Source: CAMTWZ01 sp964412365
GTDB taxonomy: Bacteria; Bacteroidota; Rhodothermia; Balneolales; HLUCCA01
Direction of reading: 5' to 3'
Length of the DNA: 56,255 nt
Assembly: GCA_964412365.1 (NCBI GenBank)
Contig: CAYPOI010000007.1
Span: 1 to 56,255, forward strand
The position numbers and the translations under genes were made by a program. Numbering within the stretch: the stretch's first letter is position 1; each line of letters opens with the position of its first letter. Positions 6,818 to 16,843 of the stretch are shown piece by piece. The notes below the pieces were generated by a model that saw nothing but the letters and a program-made list of their open reading frames with translations, searched no databases and was not told where the DNA came from.

Positions 6818-9334
6818 GTGATTCTTATTCTTACCTCGATTGTCTTCAGTATGCTTTTCAGCTCTGTCGACACGCCGCCGCGCCTCGATGTCCAATCGGA
6901 TTCCATCGCTTCTGTTGAGATTGGAAACGCATACATCGGAATCGCGCTTCACAAAAATCGGCCACTTCTACAACGGATCAGTTTCTACTCTCCGGTGGCC
7001 AACAGTATTGACTTGAGCACCGATTATTGGACTCGAAATCGCACCCATGCCATGATCTTGGGGCTCAAAACCGGTGGCGGATCGACGCGTTGGATCGGTC
7101 TTGAACCGTTTCGCCTTGAGCTCACCCCATATCGAGCATTCTATTCCAAAGAGACTGAAACCGAACGGATCGAGATTCTGTACCGCTTTTCGGATCGTAG
7201 TCCGGTCATGTTCGTAACCTATATTGTGACGAATAACCGCCCCCAAGCAGAGGACTTCGAATGGTATACCCATTTGGAGGCATCGATCCGAACCAGCCAC
7301 ACCTTTGCGACGAAATCATCGGTCACAACAGAGACGCTGGACCAGGGTCAAACCATCATCCACCGATATCAGGACCCTGAGACGGCAAACGCCGAACTGT
7401 TTGTCTCGAATATGGGATTGCAACCTGTCGCTCGCAACGCCAATAGCCATCTCCAAACGCATCCGGCGCCGGAAGAATGGTGGTCGGAAACCATTACCGA
7501 CCTGAGCCAAGCTGGAAGCCCACTTCCTGCATTCCGGTATCTGTATCGAGCCACATTGAAACCCGGAGAATCCATGACCATCCATCAGATGATTGGTAGC
7601 TCGGCCAAGGGAACGGCCGTCGAGTGGATACAATCCATTTCTGATACGTGGGAAGCTGAAATTCGTGCTCATGAAGCGACTGTGTTAGACTATGCCGATC
7701 GGAACCGGTTCGTTACGGGCGATTCCATCATGGATCATTCCGTCAGATGGGCGAATTCGATTTTAGCGGTCAATCAACATCATATCGATGGAACCATTCA
7801 GCCGATGCCATGCCCGGCGGAATACAACTTTTATTTCACTCATGATGTGCTGCTTACCGATTTGGCAGCAGTGAATTTTGATACGGAACGGGTCAGACGC
7901 GATCTGAAGTACATCCTCGAGTTGGCTACCGATGACTTTGTGATTCCGCATGCCTATTATTGGAAAGATGATCGCTTTGTGACCGAGTTCGCCACACCGG
8001 ATAATTGGAATCACTTTTGGTTTGTGATCGTCTCGGGCAGTTATTTGCGCCGTTCCGGCGATATCGAGCTTCTCAAAGAACTCTATCCCTATTTGGAGAA
8101 AAGCGTATCCGAGTTCATGACCCATCTCGACAAAGGGATGATCCACTCATTCCGTCCGGATTGGTGGGATATCGCCAGGAACTACGGTCCCCGTTCGTAC
8201 ACCACCATCCTCGCGGATAAAGCGCTCCGGGAATTCATGTACATCACCAGTCGGCTGACTCCATCTGATACACGTCTTCCCCTTTTCGAGCAGAATTCCA
8301 TGTCGATGAAAGCGGGACTAAATGATTCGCTCTGGGTTCCATCCAGGCAATACTACATGAATTATTTCGAGGATGGGTCGATGGACGAGCACTACTATCA
8401 AGGCCCGTTATTGGCAGCGCATTACGGATTGGCCGATTCCGCCAGAGTGAGAGAACTGATATCGACCGCACAATCCAAAATCGTGGATCCTTTGATCGGG
8501 GTTTACACTGTTTATCCGATGGATTTCAAAGAGTTGATCGATTATCTGAAGCTGGTCGGAAACGAAGCCGGAGATGCGAACACGTATTTGAACGGAGGCA
8601 TTTGGCCACACGGAAACGCATGGTATGCGATGGCATTGATATCGGCAGGGCAAAAACAAGACGCACGGGAATTCATCCGATCCACGATGACCGTCAAAGG
8701 CGTGATGGACAGCCCGAACGGGTATCCAGCGATGTTCGAGTATCGTGTCAGTGACAAAACGAACTCCTCGGTTTATGGAAAGATCGACAAACCCCAGTTC
8801 ATGTGGGCAGCTGGTTGGTATTTGTATAGCCTCTACCAATTGCATGGCATCCGCGAATCGGAGTGGAATGTTCGATTCGAACCTTTCCTCGATGAAGGCC
8901 AGGACACGGTAGAATTCGACTTGATGTGGGATGGATCGGAACGGCTTGTCCGTATTCATGGACAAGGCGACCAGGTCGGACTCATTACCGTAGACGGGCG
9001 CCCCATGCCGAGTGCCGTGCTTCCTGTTGGGATGACATCCACTCGTGTCGATGTTCAGTTAGGTGATCTCATCCATCCGACCTTGATGGAATTAGAGGCG
9101 GTATTGCTTGATGCCCATTACGATGAGGTCTCACATCAACTTGATCTTGTTTATTCTAGTTTCATTGGGCACCATCTTTCGGTTGTCATACATGCTGAAA
9201 AAGCTCCCAAAGAGATTCGTCTCAATGGAGAACGGATTCGAGATTGGGAAGCCATCCAGAAATCTGACCGGCTTGTGATTCGGTTGAATCACAAGCAAAA
9301 GACGCCGAACGATCGGTTGATTCTGACGTTCTAA
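6818..9334 (+). CDS. Six-hairpin glycosidase-like protein (family not assigned)
   Basis: The 838-residue protein starts with GTG and has a weak hydrophobic N-terminus (ILILTSIVFSMLFSS), suggesting export. Residues about 20-290 look like a beta-sandwich. Residues about 310-690 look like an (alpha/alpha)6 toroid, with AEYNFYFTHDVLLTDL, PDNWNHFWF, RPDWWDIARNYGP and the GH94/GH63-like NGGIWPHGNAWYAMAL. A C-terminal beta domain follows. A carbohydrate-active enzyme is likely, but I do not recognise the family or its catalytic acid. Its end overlaps the convergent GH130 gene by 4 bp, tying it to the sugar-utilisation locus. Confidence 0.65.
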   Translation: MILILTSIVFSMLFSSVDTPPRLDVQSDSIASVEIGNAYIGIALHKNRPLLQRISFYSPVANSIDLSTDYWTRNRTHAMILGLKTGGGSTRWIGLEPFRLELTPYRAFYSKETETERIEILYRFSDRSPVMFVTYIVTNNRPQAEDFEWYTHLEASIRTSHTFATKSSVTTETLDQGQTIIHRYQDPETANAELFVSNMGLQPVARNANSHLQTHPAPEEWWSETITDLSQAGSPLPAFRYLYRATLKPGESMTIHQMIGSSAKGTAVEWIQSISDTWEAEIRAHEATVLDYADRNRFVTGDSIMDHSVRWANSILAVNQHHIDGTIQPMPCPAEYNFYFTHDVLLTDLAAVNFDTERVRRDLKYILELATDDFVIPHAYYWKDDRFVTEFATPDNWNHFWFVIVSGSYLRRSGDIELLKELYPYLEKSVSEFMTHLDKGMIHSFRPDWWDIARNYGPRSYTTILADKALREFMYITSRLTPSDTRLPLFEQNSMSMKAGLNDSLWVPSRQYYMNYFEDGSMDEHYYQGPLLAAHYGLADSARVRELISTAQSKIVDPLIGVYTVYPMDFKELIDYLKLVGNEAGDANTYLNGGIWPHGNAWYAMALISAGQKQDAREFIRSTMTVKGVMDSPNGYPAMFEYRVSDKTNSSVYGKIDKPQFMWAAGWYLYSLYQLHGIRESEWNVRFEPFLDEGQDTVEFDLMWDGSERLVRIHGQGDQVGLITVDGRPMPSAVLPVGMTSTRVDVQLGDLIHPTLMELEAVLLDAHYDEVSHQLDLVYSSFIGHHLSVVIHAEKAPKEIRLNGERIRDWEAIQKSDRLVIRLNHKQKTPNDRLILTF

Positions 9335-10419
9335 GCGATCAACGCCGAGAGCGGAATTCGAGCGCCGAAGATTCGACTATCGGCTCCTGCGTAGGGTATG
9401 TAAACATATCCTTCCCATACATAATTGGCGCAAGTGAACACGACGTTGTCTACCCCAAGCCCTTTATGTCCGGTTCTTTCATTTTCCGCTGGACGGATCA
9501 ATGGCTCGATCCTGCTCTCAACCGTCAGCTTCATAGACGGGTCGATATGGATGATCGCGGCCGACAAGTCGTACTCGCGATTGCGATTGAAATCAAAATG
9601 ACCCTGATGGTAAATCACAAGATAGCGGCCATCTCCGAGAGGGATGGGAGGTCCACCGGCGCCGACCCACGATTGTTTGAATTCCACATATCGGTACGAC
9701 GCCAAGAACCGGCCGTGGTCGGTCCATGGACCATAGGGGGTTTCAGCGCTGGCCCAATGCATTGATTTGGGATCTTTCCCAGCCATGGGGCGATGAAACA
9801 GGATATACCGACCTGCAACCGTTCCGGGAAGCAGAACGGCATTCTTGTTGTTGATTTGATTGAAGCTGGCATCGATAGGTCCGTTCAATGTCCAGTTGAC
9901 GAAGTCCTGAGTGGTGGCATGGCAGATCCGCACTCGGTTCTTCCCTCTGCGGATATCGCCGGCATAGCCGGTGTAGAACACGTGGTACACGCCATCCACT
10001 TCTGTGCAGCGGGCATCTTCAACGCCGAGGTTATGGAAATCGGCATCTGGTCGTATCACCGGTGTTTCGCTGCGCCAGATCAGTTCGAGCGTCGGGGTGA
10101 GTATCGCCAACCCGGCCGACGAGGTCGAATGGCGTTTGACCATATCCTTCTCTCCTTGCGCCCGATAAATCAGGGCGACCAATCCACCGGCATCCCGAAG
10201 CCGGGTTCTGGCGTCCTCCGGCATGTCACAAGCCTTGAACACGGCTTCCATACGGTCGGGATCCGTCACCAATTGTGAGGCCGGATTCAACACAACGGCG
10301 GATCTCCACGGATTTGTCAACATAGGCATCAGATACGGCTCTCCACCGAACAGACGCTCTATTGGTATGTCGTGGGTCGTTTGGATAGATCGTTTCGGAG
10401 CGCGTTCATATGTCGTCAT
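9331..10419 (-). CDS. GH130-family glycoside phosphorylase
   Basis: The 362-residue protein shows the five-bladed propeller motifs of GH130: LGVEDARCTEVDGVYHVFY, then NNKNAVLLPG, FHRPMAGKDP, WVGAGGPPIPLGDG and the late YVYIPYAGADSRIFGARI. GH130 enzymes phosphorolyse or hydrolyse beta-mannosides, releasing mannose 1-phosphate; the proton-donating Asp is expected in the EDAR block. No signal peptide is seen, so it is cytoplasmic, consistent with processing sugars brought in by the neighbouring ABC importer. It overlaps the upstream GH130 gene by 4 bp and is the last gene of the run. Confidence 0.85.
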   Translation of the reverse strand: MTTYERAPKRSIQTTHDIPIERLFGGEPYLMPMLTNPWRSAVVLNPASQLVTDPDRMEAVFKACDMPEDARTRLRDAGGLVALIYRAQGEKDMVKRHSTSSAGLAILTPTLELIWRSETPVIRPDADFHNLGVEDARCTEVDGVYHVFYTGYAGDIRRGKNRVRICHATTQDFVNWTLNGPIDASFNQINNKNAVLLPGTVAGRYILFHRPMAGKDPKSMHWASAETPYGPWTDHGRFLASYRYVEFKQSWVGAGGPPIPLGDGRYLVIYHQGHFDFNRNREYDLSAAIIHIDPSMKLTVESRIEPLIRPAENERTGHKGLGVDNVVFTCANYVWEGYVYIPYAGADSRIFGARIPLSALIA

Positions 10420-11441
10420 AGTGCGGACGAAATTTTAGAATCAGATTTGTTTTTTTTCAACCACATCATCAGATCTGCGATAGGAACTGTGGCCAGACCA
10501 ACGGCTTTATCAGCGGCGCCATAATGGATGTGTAGCTTTCCGTTCATCACATAGGCACCTTCTGGGAACACCACGCGATCCACATCACCGACCAACTCGA
10601 ATGGAAGATCCGGTTCGAATAAAGGAATTTTGCTTCGATAGATCACTTTCGACGGATTATCCAGATCCAGAAGCGCCACACCGGCGCGATACACGTGAGA
10701 GTCGTCAACTCCATGATAAATGAGCAGCCAACCTTCATCGGTTTCAATAGGTGTTGGACCAGCGCCGATTTTTTTGATTTCCCAATCCATTTCCGGGCGC
10801 ATGATCACATGCTTTTCAAGATTAGCCATATGATCGGCCCAGTAAGACTCATCGGGATGGATAAACTGATCGATATCATCGAAAAATGCCAATTGGATAT
10901 CCGGAGCGATGCGATGCATGAAGACGATTTTACCACCGATACGACGTGGAAAAATCACGGCGTCTTTATCGGTGTATCCCGGTGGACCTACCAATCCATG
11001 GTGCTCATAGTGAATGAAATCTTCGGTGGATGCCAGGCCGATTCTGACACCACCAATCGGATGAAAGGCTGGGAGGCTCAGAGCTGTATAAGTAATCCAG
11101 TACTTGCCATCCAAAAATGTAATGCGTGGATCTTCTGATCCCCAGGTATTGTAGGGTTGATCTGTGCCGATCACAGGAACAGGATGCCATTCAAAATCTA
11201 TCCCATTTGTACTTTTCGCATACCCGATAGTAGATATATAGGCTTCATCAAAACCGATATTCAATTCGGTTGGTCGGGTGGTATTGAGTTCGACTTTCTT
11301 GTATCCGCCAGGGATTGCTCTAAAGAGCATATGGACCGTCTTGCCGTCAAACCACGAACCCGGATTAAAAACCGAACCGGATGCCCATTTAAGATTTGGA
11401 TCCGAAATCAATACAGGGCGAGCATGTTTAATTAGATTCAT
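10416..11441 (-). CDS. GH130-family glycoside phosphorylase, second copy
   Basis: The 341-residue protein has N-terminal KWASGSVFNPG, SEDPRITFLDGKYWITYTA with the conserved Asp, and DKDAVIFPRRIGGKIVFMHR. The C-terminal part has IGAGPTPIETDEGWLLIYHG and VFPEGAYVMNGKLHIHYGAA. These are typical of mannosylglucose or beta-1,4-manno-oligosaccharide phosphorylases. It is clearly divergent from its neighbour at 9331, so the two probably act on different linkages or chain lengths. It is cytoplasmic, in the same minus-strand run, with only 5 bp to the lipoprotein gene upstream. Confidence 0.88.
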   Translation of the reverse strand: MNLIKHARPVLISDPNLKWASGSVFNPGSWFDGKTVHMLFRAIPGGYKKVELNTTRPTELNIGFDEAYISTIGYAKSTNGIDFEWHPVPVIGTDQPYNTWGSEDPRITFLDGKYWITYTALSLPAFHPIGGVRIGLASTEDFIHYEHHGLVGPPGYTDKDAVIFPRRIGGKIVFMHRIAPDIQLAFFDDIDQFIHPDESYWADHMANLEKHVIMRPEMDWEIKKIGAGPTPIETDEGWLLIYHGVDDSHVYRAGVALLDLDNPSKVIYRSKIPLFEPDLPFELVGDVDRVVFPEGAYVMNGKLHIHYGAADKAVGLATVPIADLMMWLKKNKSDSKISSAL

Positions 11442-11446
11442 AAGAC

Positions 11447-12862
11447 TTAAAGAGAGATGGTTGTTCCTTGGAGGATTGTAAATGTGGATTGTTGGAGGTT
11501 GATGAGAACGGCGGCTTGACGTCGTGTCGATCCGCTACCTGTCTCAAACAGTTTGTAATGATGGGTTTGCCCTTCCACTAAAGCTGTGCCTGTTCGTAGC
11601 GTGCGGGCATGGATCCATTTCATCGCTACGGGTATGTCTCGAAGTTCGATTAACGTGAGCAGTGCTTCTATCGTGGATTCCGCTCCCGCGTTTTTGTTCA
11701 CGCCCGTCGAAGAATTAATTCCATCGTATCCATATCCGTTCAATGGCTGGTACATTGGAGTCGAAGCGACGTTGTTCCCGGTTAACCAGGAAGCTAGCAA
11801 CCCGGCGATAATGGCATAGTTTTCGTCTCCCGTTGCTTTGAACACCGATGCTGCACCGATCGCTTGGGTTCGAACGCCGTATGCGATCTGTTCAAAATCT
11901 TTGATGGGAAGACTTGGCGATAATGGAATTTCTTTTTTCCAACCTGTTACCAACAACCAAGGAAGAAACACATCGGCTTCGGATTTGGCTTGCTGCGAGA
12001 GTCCAACCGCAGCTAGGGCCATCATCTGGCTGTTTCCCCAAGCGTGCCACCCTTCCGTGTACGATAAATGGGCACCAAACGGGCGCTGAGTCATGGAACC
12101 GGCACGCATCATGGCCACACCTTCACCATATTTCACGGCCCGTCCTAGCCAATCCGATTCCGTGTCGACAAGAGCAAGCTCAGCCATACCCAACATCAAT
12201 TCCGATGTGGCATCCGACGCATTTCGATATACGAGCCAGGTAGGCATTTGCATCCCATTTACCAGCTCTGTTCGCGGATGGTTCGCCAGATGTGTGTCGA
12301 TTGCGGGAATTAGACGTCTCGAGGCCTGAATCATAGTCGCCGTTAGTTCCGGATCTTGTGTTCGTAGTACTCTCGCACCCGTGCCCAAGGCCCAAATTGC
12401 CCGAGTTGACCACCAGTTCAGTTCATCGGCACGACTGTTTTCATGGACGGTGTTGATCCGAAGCGTATTGTCCCAAATGAAATTGTAAAAGTACCCTGAC
12501 GGTGTTTGCATCCGCATCACAAAACGCAACAATTCTTTGGATTTGGCCAACGACTCCGTGTTTTTAGTCAGCTCGTAATGACGCAAATAGACTACAGCCG
12601 CCCGAGCGGCATCATCCACACAAGCAATGCCTTCATCGTCATCGCCTTTCCAACCATAGTCGGGTGCTTCGCTGTAGATATGGATGTATCGGTAGGTCAC
12701 TCCATTTTGAACGACTTGCTCACCAAGTCGGTCAAGATGTTTCAGAGTTATCGCGACTGAATCAGGAACGTTCGACTCACGCTTCGGATCCGTAACGCAA
12801 GCGGTGGTAGATAAGACGACCGCAAACAGAATGAGGAGAATAGTAGGTAGGGTTGTTTTCAT
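11447..12862 (-). CDS. Lipoprotein with a six-hairpin glycosidase-like domain
   Basis: The 471-residue protein has a lipoprotein signal (MKTTLPTILLILFAVVLST, then TAC), so it is anchored in a membrane outside the cytoplasm. The body is alpha-helical with repeated hairpins: DDDEGIACVDDAARAAVVYL, ELNWWSTRAIWALGTG, TEGWHAWGNSQMMALAAVG and NKNAGAESTIEALLTL. This resembles six-hairpin (GH88/GH105/GH-like) folds, but I cannot name the family. It overlaps the permease gene upstream by 4 bp, so it is part of the transport operon and may cleave oligosaccharides in the periplasm. Confidence 0.6.
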   Translation of the reverse strand: MKTTLPTILLILFAVVLSTTACVTDPKRESNVPDSVAITLKHLDRLGEQVVQNGVTYRYIHIYSEAPDYGWKGDDDEGIACVDDAARAAVVYLRHYELTKNTESLAKSKELLRFVMRMQTPSGYFYNFIWDNTLRINTVHENSRADELNWWSTRAIWALGTGARVLRTQDPELTATMIQASRRLIPAIDTHLANHPRTELVNGMQMPTWLVYRNASDATSELMLGMAELALVDTESDWLGRAVKYGEGVAMMRAGSMTQRPFGAHLSYTEGWHAWGNSQMMALAAVGLSQQAKSEADVFLPWLLVTGWKKEIPLSPSLPIKDFEQIAYGVRTQAIGAASVFKATGDENYAIIAGLLASWLTGNNVASTPMYQPLNGYGYDGINSSTGVNKNAGAESTIEALLTLIELRDIPVAMKWIHARTLRTGTALVEGQTHHYKLFETGSGSTRRQAAVLINLQQSTFTILQGTTISL

Positions 12863-13683
12863 GATTTGAGCCCGCTTGAGGCCATGCTAGAGATGAATTG
12901 ACGTTGAAAAAACAGATATGCGAGTACGACAGGCAATGCGAGTAGCGCGGATGAAGCTAATTCGGCCCCTAGATTGGAGTCGGAACCACCACCCACGGCG
13001 AACAACGCCACCATTTGAGGAAAGGTCATGAACTCTGGATTTCGGATGACGATGATCGGCCATAAAACATCATTCCAGGCTCCAATGAACGTCAGAATTG
13101 CAACCGTAACTATTACGGGAGTTGAATTCGGAAGCAGAACTCGAAACAAGACCCCCATGTGGCTGCATCCATCCAATCGGGCCGCATCGATCAGATCTTT
13201 TGGCATGGTCAGGAAATTCTGACGAAAAAGCAGGATGGATAAGGCGGACATCATGCCTGGAATGATCAACCCTGCGAGATGGTCTGTAAGACCCAACCAT
13301 ACCACCAGCACATACATCGGTATGACGGTAAGTTGAAAAGGCATCATCATGGTGAGCAAGCTCAGGTGGAATAACGTGTCTCGCCCTCTCCACCGAATGA
13401 CAGACCATGCGTACCCCGTGATGGCACCTGTGAGCAGAACCGATGCGGTAATCAGGCTCGAAACGATTAAGCTGTTGGTGAAGCCACGAATCACAGGCAA
13501 GGTCTCGAAAACCGACCGGTAATGATCGAACGACCAGTATGACGCTTGCAACAAGCTGCCAGAGATGTCCGCCTCCGGCTTGAGCGTGGCGGCGATCAAC
13601 CAGATGAACGGGTAGGAGAACACAATCGCGCCGATGAACAAGAGGGCATGAGCGATGATTTTACGCATACGCCTCCTTTTCAA
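12859..13683 (-). CDS. Carbohydrate ABC transporter permease, MalG type
   Basis: The 274-residue protein has about six hydrophobic membrane segments and the EAA loop DAARLDGCSHMGVLFRVLLP, which contacts the ATPase. The N-terminal SYPFIWLIAATLKPE is characteristic of MalG/UgpE-type permeases. It pairs with the MalF-type permease whose gene overlaps its start by 23 bp. The likely ATPase is the product of the divergent gene at 26725. Confidence 0.9.
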   Translation of the reverse strand: MKRRRMRKIIAHALLFIGAIVFSYPFIWLIAATLKPEADISGSLLQASYWSFDHYRSVFETLPVIRGFTNSLIVSSLITASVLLTGAITGYAWSVIRWRGRDTLFHLSLLTMMMPFQLTVIPMYVLVVWLGLTDHLAGLIIPGMMSALSILLFRQNFLTMPKDLIDAARLDGCSHMGVLFRVLLPNSTPVIVTVAILTFIGAWNDVLWPIIVIRNPEFMTFPQMVALFAVGGGSDSNLGAELASSALLALPVVLAYLFFQRQFISSMASSGLKS

Positions 13684-14521
13684 TCCACCGTTTTTGCAGC
13701 CGGACGGTGGTGAAGATGATCAATGCCATCACCACACCGAGGGTTGCACCATAGCCCATTTGTCCGAAACCGAAGGCTTGGTTATAGATATGCAACATCA
13801 CAGAGAGAGTGGCATTCATCGGCCCGCCACCTGTCATCACATACGGTTCGATAAAGAGAGAGAAACCTCCGATCAGCGATAAAATCGCGACGGTTACAAA
13901 CGATGGATTGAGCATCGGAAGCGTGATAAGTCGAAATTCGTCCCAAGCGTTCGCCCCATCCATACGAGCGGCTTCATACAAACTTTTCGGAATGGTTTGC
14001 AGACCTGCAAGGAACAAGATCACATACAACCCGACGTTTTTCCATGTGGCCATGAGTGCGATGGACGGCATGGCCCACCATTCAGAAATCAACCAAGGTA
14101 TCGGTCCGATACCGACAGAGTGAAGCAACCGATTCAACTGTCCGGCATCAAACGCGAACCATTGTTGGAATAGGATGGTGACCACAACTCCGGAAACCAC
14201 CACCGGCATAAAGAACAGCGTTCTGTAGATTCCTTGTCCACGGGTTCCAATGTTCAGCAAGGTTGCGGCGGCAAGGGCGATCACAATCTGTAGCGGGATA
14301 TGAAGCACGAGAAAAATAAATGTGTTACGAAGGGCCATCAGGAACAACCGGTCGGAGAACAGAAACGTGAGGTTGGCCAATCCACTAAATTCCATCGGGG
14401 TGTACACGTCCCAACGATGAAACACCAGAATGAGGGAGAAAACAAGTGGAAAGCCGAAAAACAACCCCATGTGGAGCATGTATGGTAGACTCATCCAGAA
14501 ACCTGTGGATTGGCGTTTCAT
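13661..14521 (-). CDS. Carbohydrate ABC transporter permease, MalF type
   Basis: The 286-residue multi-spanning protein opens with LPYMLHMGLFFGFPLVFSLIL and carries the EAA loop EAARMDGANAWDEFRLITLP. It forms the membrane channel with the MalG-type partner. Its start overlaps the end of the solute-binding protein gene by 4 bp. The order binding protein, MalF, MalG is the classic CUT1-class importer order. Confidence 0.9.
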   Translation of the reverse strand: MKRQSTGFWMSLPYMLHMGLFFGFPLVFSLILVFHRWDVYTPMEFSGLANLTFLFSDRLFLMALRNTFIFLVLHIPLQIVIALAAATLLNIGTRGQGIYRTLFFMPVVVSGVVVTILFQQWFAFDAGQLNRLLHSVGIGPIPWLISEWWAMPSIALMATWKNVGLYVILFLAGLQTIPKSLYEAARMDGANAWDEFRLITLPMLNPSFVTVAILSLIGGFSLFIEPYVMTGGGPMNATLSVMLHIYNQAFGFGQMGYGATLGVVMALIIFTTVRLQKRWIEKEAYA

Positions 14522-15798
14522 AGATTGTAGGCTGCGATCCGGTTGAGTTCGGCTACGAGATCATCGACGGCGGAGTCTACATCTTCCTTTCCGTAAACAG
14601 CCGTCCGTTCGTACTGGCGAGACATGGCATCGAACAATCGCTTCAAATCGGGAACCGCATCCACCGACCTGGTATAAGCCGCTTGCTTTGCAAACACGGA
14701 CAATTTCGGATCTTGGTCGAAATAGGAAAGGAATTCCACATCGGTTAACAGATCCCCTCGAAGCGGGATTTGTCTTGTGATGCGCAACAGTTGCATGTCA
14801 GACTGCTTCCGAATAAGAAACTTCACAAATTCCCATGACTCCGCTGGATATCGTGTGGTCGAAAAGATCACAATATTCTTGTGATCGCCGTACGTGAAAA
14901 CCGGTCCTTCGTGGCCATCGGGAACTGGAATTGGAGCGAAATCATAGTCTAAATCAGATGGTGCGTTTCGCTCGAGATAAGAGATATTCCAAGGACCCGT
15001 AAATTCCATTGCGATTTTCTTGCTTAGAAAAGGATTCCCCTGTGGACTCGACATCGGAAAAGAACCATCCGCATACAAGGTTCGGAAGAAACCAAGTACG
15101 GATTTCATCGCTTCTCGATCGATCTGGATGCGACCATCCGACATCAATGTCCGCCCGCCTGATGCGGCTATATATAAGGGATACAGATCAAAATACCGTT
15201 GCCACCAAATGGCTCGGATATCGCGTGTTCCCATCCATTGGTCTGTGCGGCCGTTCCCATCTATATCGAGCGTAAGCGACCGTGCCGCAGCAATAAATTC
15301 AGAATACGTTTTGGGTACGTTTAATCCCACATTCCGAAACATTGTTGAGTTGTATTGCATCATGATTGGATTCGTTTTCCAAGGAATCTGATACAATCGG
15401 CCGTCTAAACTCCGACTCGCCTGGATTAGTCCTTCAGGCGCTCTTGCGGCTACTGATTCTGAAAATCCGGCAAGCGTATCCAATGCGATCAGCCGACCCG
15501 CTCGCACAAAATCGGACACGATACCTGGCCAGATATTCGAGCAAATATCAGGTGTTGTTCCTGCGGCCAATGCAGCAAGCAAGACTTCTTCACTGGATTG
15601 ACCCGCAGGTAGTGGTTGTACCTTGATTCGGATGTTCGGGTGTGTTTGATGCCATTCGTCAACCATGGTTTGCGCAAGCAAAACTTCCTGCGGATTCGGA
15701 GCACACCAATACACCAATTCAATCTGTCCGGATCCGGCTTGTTCAGCACGATTGCATCCAATTACCATCAACAGAGCAAAAAGAAGGACCCTTGTCAT
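14518..15798 (-). CDS. Extracellular sugar-binding lipoprotein of an ABC importer
   Basis: The 426-residue protein has a lipobox (LLMVIGC, Cys 15). The mature part follows the family 1 solute-binding fold: IELVYWCAPNPQEV, WHQTHPNIRIKVQPLP, GTTPDICSNIWPG, QIPWKTNPIMMQYNSTMF and EFTGPWNISYLER. It would capture an oligosaccharide in the periplasm and hand it to the two permeases encoded next. Only 1 bp separates it from the PorV-like gene upstream. Confidence 0.9.
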   Translation of the reverse strand: MTRVLLFALLMVIGCNRAEQAGSGQIELVYWCAPNPQEVLLAQTMVDEWHQTHPNIRIKVQPLPAGQSSEEVLLAALAAGTTPDICSNIWPGIVSDFVRAGRLIALDTLAGFSESVAARAPEGLIQASRSLDGRLYQIPWKTNPIMMQYNSTMFRNVGLNVPKTYSEFIAAARSLTLDIDGNGRTDQWMGTRDIRAIWWQRYFDLYPLYIAASGGRTLMSDGRIQIDREAMKSVLGFFRTLYADGSFPMSSPQGNPFLSKKIAMEFTGPWNISYLERNAPSDLDYDFAPIPVPDGHEGPVFTYGDHKNIVIFSTTRYPAESWEFVKFLIRKQSDMQLLRITRQIPLRGDLLTDVEFLSYFDQDPKLSVFAKQAAYTRSVDAVPDLKRLFDAMSRQYERTAVYGKEDVDSAVDDLVAELNRIAAYNL

Positions 15799-15799
15799 A

Positions 15800-16843
15800 T
15801 CATCGTCCGATCGCTACACCGAATGAGTGGGTTTGACCGAGTCGACCCATGGGTTTGTATCCATACTCGATTCGAAGTTCGTGACCATTGAACATCGTTT
15901 TGCGAACTCCCATACCAGCGGTGAATCCGGACTCCGCATCGGGAAGAAACAACGAATTATATCCGGCACGAACATCAAAACGATCCTGAAAACTGTACTC
16001 CATTCCGAGATTCATGCTTTCGTGATTCGCATTCGGATGCAGGGCATCCACTTCCAATCGCAACTTGTGCATCCGGGTATCCAGAAGTCTGGCAGCGACA
16101 CCGAACTGAAACACCATCGGCAACGGCCAAGGTTCGGTTTCCAAATTCACTGGCACACGATCATTATTTCCAAGGTTGATCGGGTCCGGATCAATGAACG
16201 CTCTCAGATCCCGCCCATCCATTTTCATTTGTCCACCGAAATTCCGGATCACCGCCCCAATCACCAATTTTCCTGGAAGATCGGTTTCAAACTGAGTACC
16301 GATGTCCATCGCAGCGGTTTGTGCGCTGGTATGCCATATGTTTTGACGGATGAGTTTAAGCGTTCCCCCTACACGGAATCGGGTGGTCACTTGTAGGCCA
16401 TACGATAGGCCGGCCGCCATATCATATCCATCAAATGTCTCTCCAGTTCCTTCCGGATAGGTTTCTGTGCGAACGAGCAAGGATGGATAGCCCAACCATT
16501 GCAGAGAGAATCCGACCACGGCATTCTGGCGAATCCGATAGACCATGCCGAAATGATCCAACTCCAAATCAGTGATCCAATCTGTTTTAGATACCGTGAA
16601 ACCGTACGTCTTAATATGGGTGATACCCGCTGGGTTCCAATACAATGCGGTGATGTCATTCGCCATGGCCACATAAGCACCGCCTAAACCCATCGCCCGT
16701 TCACCAACACCAATCTGCAAGAATTCCGCAGCAACGGTTCCGCTTTTTGATACAATCTGAGCTTGCGCCTCAGACGAGCCTGCGATCATCAACCCTGAAA
16801 TCAAGATCGACCAATGCGCGAATTTGACAACGTATGGCCTCAT
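15800..16843 (-). CDS. PorV/PorQ-family outer-membrane protein
   Basis: The 347-residue protein has an N-terminal signal and the PorV-family opening KSGTVAAEFLQIGVGERAMG followed by GGAYVAMANDITALYWNPAG. This resembles FadL/UPF0164 outer-membrane barrels. PorV proteins shuttle type IX cargo to the surface attachment machinery in Bacteroidota; PorV-like paralogues also occur next to their dedicated cargo. It overlaps the 1095-residue surface protein gene by 4 bp, so it probably serves that partner or the CBM-type protein. Confidence 0.8.
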   Translation of the reverse strand: MRPYVVKFAHWSILISGLMIAGSSEAQAQIVSKSGTVAAEFLQIGVGERAMGLGGAYVAMANDITALYWNPAGITHIKTYGFTVSKTDWITDLELDHFGMVYRIRQNAVVGFSLQWLGYPSLLVRTETYPEGTGETFDGYDMAAGLSYGLQVTTRFRVGGTLKLIRQNIWHTSAQTAAMDIGTQFETDLPGKLVIGAVIRNFGGQMKMDGRDLRAFIDPDPINLGNNDRVPVNLETEPWPLPMVFQFGVAARLLDTRMHKLRLEVDALHPNANHESMNLGMEYSFQDRFDVRAGYNSLFLPDAESGFTAGMGVRKTMFNGHELRIEYGYKPMGRLGQTHSFGVAIGR

